Part shown: piece by piece, positions 5,477 through 7,515 of the stretch
Layout of the letters: every line of letters starts with the position of its first letter
Position numbering within the stretch: the stretch's first letter is position 1
From: DASRVA01 sp050732935
GTDB lineage: Bacteria > Gemmatimonadota > Gemmatimonadetes > JACCXV01 > JAHWKZ01
Assembly (NCBI GenBank): GCA_050732935.1
Contig: JBOHRW010000233.1
Span: forward strand, 1-7,515
Reading direction: 5' to 3'
Length of the DNA stretch: 7,515 bases
Position numbers and translations under genes: made by a program
Notes under the pieces: model-generated
Database searches by the model: none
Told to the model about the DNA's origin: nothing
Seen by the model: only the letters and a program-made list of their open reading frames with translations

Positions 5477-6564
5477 TCTTCCACTGCGACGTCCGCACGA
5501 TCTGGGCGGGCGGCCAGAACCAGCTCTGGCGGCTCGCGCTCGGCCTCAGGGACCGGGGCCACCGGCAGTGGTTCGTGACCCGGTCGGGAAGCCCGCTCGC
5601 GCGCCGCGCCACGGCCGCGGGCTTCGAGGTGCTCTCGCACCCGTATCGTGGCGAGGTCGATCCCCGCGCGGTCGGTAACCTGCGCCGGCTGATCGCTCGC
5701 CATCAGCCCGAGGTCGTCCACACCCATGATACCCACAGCCTGACCCCGGCGGCGGCGGCCGCCCGGCTGTCGCGGTCCCGACCGCTCGTCGTCGGGCATC
5801 GCCGGGTCGACTTTCACATCCGGTCGAACCGCCTGTCGCGCTGGAAGTACGCCGGCGGCGCCGACCATCTGATCGCCGTCAGCGGACGCGTGAAGGACGT
5901 CCTGATCGAGGACGGTGACCCGGCCGGTTGCATCACCGTGATCCACTCCGGGATCGAGCTCGAGACCCCGTCCCCGCCGGACGGCCCCGACCTCCGCCAG
6001 CGTGTGGAGGCCCATCGGGGCGCTCCAGTCGTACTCACCATTGCCTCGCTGGAGGACTACAAGGACCATCCTACGCTCATCGAAACCGCCTCGCTTCTCT
6101 TCGAGCGCAGGCCGCGGGCGCGATGGGCGGTGCTCGGATCGGGCGGCCTGTTCGACCGGACCGTCGCCGAGGTCGAGCGCCGCGGTCTCGCCGACCGGCT
6201 GCGCTACCTGGGCTTTGTCGAGGGGGCGCGCGGCTGGCTGCCACAGGCCGATGTCTTCGTCCTCACGTCGAAGATCGAGGGGCTGGGGACTAGTGTGCTC
6301 GACGCCATGGCGGCCGGTGTTCCCGTCGTGGCCACGTCGGCGGGCGGCATTCCCGAGATGATCGAGGACGGACGCACCGGGCTGCTCGCGGCGCCGGGCG
6401 ACGCCCCCGCGCTGGCGGCCGCCATCGAGCGGATCCTCGGTGACTCTTCGCTGGCTCGCCGACTCATCGGCGCCGCGGCCGAGCGGGTGCGCGACTTCGA
6501 GATCGCCCGGACCGTGGAGAAGACCGAGCGCCTCTACCGGGAGCTACGGGATCGCGGGACGTGA
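5443..6564 (+). CDS. Glycosyltransferase family 4 (GT-B, 373 aa)
   Basis: A retaining GT-B sugar transferase. The N-terminal half has the GGQNQLWRLALGLRDRGH motif (23-40, acceptor-side Gly loop and first helix), VVHTHDTHS (91-99), and AVSGRVKDVL (145-154) followed by VIHSGIE (166-172). The C-terminal half has the donor-site strands ASLEDYKDHPTLIE (201-214), AVLGSGG (229-235) and LGFVEG (256-261). It also has SKIEGLGTSVLDAMAAGVPVVAT (276-298) and GGIPEMI (301-307). The usual E-x7-E is here E279-x7-D287, a conservative change. Arg/Lys positions expected to hold the donor phosphate (Lys207) are present. Length is normal for GT4. The GTG start at 5443 lies inside the end of the GT2 gene; a TTG at 5470 is an alternative giving a product starting just before LIFHCD, and neither has a strong ribosome-binding site. 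It probably adds the sugar before or after the GT2 enzyme on a lipid-linked or LPS-type glycan; specificity is unknown. Confidence 0.92.
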   Translation: MDVTRDRARLLIFHCDVRTIWAGGQNQLWRLALGLRDRGHRQWFVTRSGSPLARRATAAGFEVLSHPYRGEVDPRAVGNLRRLIARHQPEVVHTHDTHSLTPAAAAARLSRSRPLVVGHRRVDFHIRSNRLSRWKYAGGADHLIAVSGRVKDVLIEDGDPAGCITVIHSGIELETPSPPDGPDLRQRVEAHRGAPVVLTIASLEDYKDHPTLIETASLLFERRPRARWAVLGSGGLFDRTVAEVERRGLADRLRYLGFVEGARGWLPQADVFVLTSKIEGLGTSVLDAMAAGVPVVATSAGGIPEMIEDGRTGLLAAPGDAPALAAAIERILGDSSLARRLIGAAAERVRDFEIARTVEKTERLYRELRDRGT

Positions 6565-6595
6565 TGCCGTGTCAGGCCCGGAGGTTGCGCGCAGC

Positions 6596-6811
6596 CTACC
6601 CCTCGTTCGTCCGCATGTCGTCGTTGCCGGACGCGAACCCGGCTCCTTTGTGGGAGCCGTCGCAGAACGGCTTCATGCGGGAGTGCCCGCAGCGGCAGAG
6701 CCAGGTCTCCTCGCCGGCGTCGAGCTCGGTGCCGTCGCTCAGCACGAGCCTGATCCCGCCCTTGACATGGTAGGGGCCGTTCTCGGTGGGGCAGACGCTC
6801 GCGTCGGCCAT
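6596..6811 (-). CDS. CDGSH-type iron-sulfur domain protein (71 aa)
   Basis: A tiny protein with one CDGSH module: Cys39-x-Cys41, then Cys50 and His54 in WLCRCGHSRMKPFCDGSH (37-54). These are the three Cys and one His that bind a [2Fe-2S] cluster in the mitoNEET family. The preceding part, NGPYHVKGGIRLVLSDGTEL (11-30), is the beta-rich lead-in common to bacterial single-domain members. Roles proposed for such proteins are redox sensing or iron-sulfur transfer; no partner can be named here. The ATG at 6809-6811 has AAAGGA a few bases ahead, and the product length fits the family. The frame continues upstream with a second start at 6868 (GAGG five bases ahead) that would add a His-rich 19-residue stretch, and a third at 6895. 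The gene converges on the GT4 gene with a 31-bp gap that has no obvious terminator. Confidence 0.9.
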   Translation of the reverse strand: MADASVCPTENGPYHVKGGIRLVLSDGTELDAGEETWLCRCGHSRMKPFCDGSHKGAGFASGNDDMRTNEG

Positions 6812-7024
6812 GGGCTTCCTTTCGGTTTGGTGTCCGTCTCCCTCGTGGATGTGTTGAGCATGCGACATGGCCACCTCGTCCCCCATGATGACCATGAATG
6901 CGCGCCGCTCACCTGCGCTCGTACCTTATCCCTGGCGTTCCGCGTCCCGCAAGGCTGCGGTGGCGCCGGAAATGGGCCGACTCCGTGAAACGTTATCACC
7001 TTCGATGAGCGAGAGGATGAGAGG
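6812..7024. promoter_or_regulatory. Divergent spacer between CDGSH gene and oxidoreductase gene
   Basis: A 213-bp spacer, the longest in the window. On the minus strand TTGCGG (6952-6947) and GATAAG (6930-6925) are 16 bp apart and form a weak sigma70-like candidate for the CDGSH gene. Its transcript would start near 6918. On the plus side GTGA-N7-TCAC (6985-6999) lies 25 bp before the oxidoreductase ATG. Just before that ATG, GAGAGG at 7011-7016 is a good ribosome-binding site with eight bases to the start. Promoter calls are weak; the ribosome-binding site is clear. Confidence 0.35.
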
Positions 7025-7515
7025 ATGAGCCACCGCAGCGTGGCGATTCTCGGGGCGGGACCGATCGGCCTCGAGTGTCTACTCCGCTTCCGGCTCGCGG
7101 GGTGGGACGCCGATGTCTACGAGATGGCCCGCGTCTGCGAGAGCGTCCGCCGGTGGGGTCACGTGCGCATGTTCTCGCCGTGGCGGATGAACGTCTCCGA
7201 AGCCGGTCGCGGGATCGTCGGGCTCGATGGGAACGATCCCGAAGCGCTTCCCACCGGGCATGAGTACGTCGACTCGTACCTCGATCCTCTGGCGGCCAGC
7301 CCGGTCCTGTCGGGTCATATCCACACAGGCACCGAGGTCGTCGCCCTGTCGCGAGGCATCCTTCTGAAAGGAGAGGAGATCGCCTCCGAGGAGCGATCGG
7401 GACGGCCTTTTCGCATCCTGCTCCGCACCGCACGGGGCGAGCGCGTCGAGACCGCCGACGTCGTGATCGACGCCACCGGCACGTTCACGACCCACAACTG
7501 GCTCGGTCCCGGGGG
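7025..7515 (+). CDS. FAD/NAD(P)-binding oxidoreductase, N-terminal 163 aa (partial)
   Basis: The gene runs off the right edge. The first residues SVAILGAGPIGLE (5-17) give a GxGxxG dinucleotide-binding loop at 10-15, and the acidic end of the second strand is VYE (31-33), as in FAD-binding Rossmann folds. WGHVRMFSPWRMN (44-56) resembles a stretch found in flavoprotein monooxygenase/CzcO-like proteins. VIDATGTF (147-154) is the ATG motif that closes the first nucleotide-binding segment. It is likely a soluble flavoprotein oxidoreductase of the FMO/pyridine-nucleotide-disulfide group; substrate and whether an NAD(P) domain follows cannot be seen. The ATG at 7025 has GAGAGG eight bases upstream. 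GATGAG-type units are repeated before the start, giving two out-of-frame ATGs (7005, 7017) whose short frame ends in a TGA overlapping this ATG. Confidence 0.85.
   Translation, partial: MSHRSVAILGAGPIGLECLLRFRLAGWDADVYEMARVCESVRRWGHVRMFSPWRMNVSEAGRGIVGLDGNDPEALPTGHEYVDSYLDPLAASPVLSGHIHTGTEVVALSRGILLKGEEIASEERSGRPFRILLRTARGERVETADVVIDATGTFTTHNWLGPG

Noticed and set aside
5374..6069. 231-codon minus-strand frame opposite the GT2/GT4 junction
   Set aside because: It is antisense to two motif-rich genes and its product has no recognisable domain.
6440..6988. 182-codon plus-strand frame across the GT4 end and the CDGSH gene
   Set aside because: It overlaps GT4 in another frame and is antisense to the clear CDGSH gene; no motif is seen.
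6985..6999. GTGA-N7-TCAC, reminiscent of a CRP/FNR-type site
   Set aside because: The spacing is 7 rather than 6 and the flanking T/A of the consensus is missing, so the match is too weak to call.
6996..7495. Minus-strand frames opposite the oxidoreductase (6996-7433 and 7079-7495)
   Set aside because: Arg/Ser-rich or unpatterned products, while the plus strand has GAGPIGLE and DATGTF motifs and a ribosome-binding site.
1..7515. Defence system, mobile element, CRISPR array or RNA gene
   Set aside because: I found no repeat array, transposase, integrase, nuclease, toxin-antitoxin pair or tRNA-like fold; the content is ordinary chromosomal metabolism, repair and envelope genes.

Overview
The window is gene-dense, with roughly two thirds G+C by eye, several GTG starts, short intergenic gaps and third-position G/C bias throughout. 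This looks like bacterial chromosome from a high-GC lineage. The mix of an MsbA-type exporter and LPS/capsule-type glycosyltransferases suggests a diderm such as a proteobacterium, myxobacterium, acidobacterium or a related candidate phylum. No rRNA, marker gene or other taxonomic anchor is present, so the assignment is open. I see no tRNA, CRISPR array, insertion sequence, phage gene or integration site, and no gap above 300 bases lacks a gene.

Left part (1-1490, all minus strand). The 5' end of an O6-alkylguanine-DNA methyltransferase gene (Ada C-terminal type) runs off the left edge. Upstream of it on the same strand lies a two-gene operon of tandem paralogues in the metallo-beta-lactamase fold. 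Both have lost the canonical HxHxDH zinc motif. The second gene starts with GTG, which shares one base with the TAG stop of the first, and the pair is closed by a likely intrinsic terminator at 211-235.

Middle part (1491-6564). A 73-bp divergent region with a perfect 7-bp inverted repeat separates the MBL pair from a plus-strand ABC exporter (608 aa, MsbA-like, all NBD motifs intact). Convergent with it is a minus-strand CDP-glycerol glycerophosphotransferase-like (TagB/TagF C-terminal type) gene. Divergent from that gene, a family 2 glycosyltransferase overlaps by 34 bp a family 4 glycosyltransferase. Together these four look like a small surface-glycan or glycolipid assembly and export locus: two sugar transferases, one possible phosphopolyol or sugar-phosphate transferase, and a lipid/glycolipid flippase. 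The grouping is an inference from adjacency, since the genes alternate in orientation and cannot form one transcript.

Right part (6565-7515). A short CDGSH iron-sulfur protein (minus) faces the GT4 gene. A 213-bp divergent spacer then leads to the 5' part of a FAD/NAD(P)-binding oxidoreductase that runs off the right edge. Nothing here ties these two to the glycan genes.

I did not find a clear, previously undescribed system. The most unusual items are the degenerate MBL tandem pair, the inverted repeat between it and the exporter, and the TagF-like gene inside an apparently Gram-negative-style glycan cluster.
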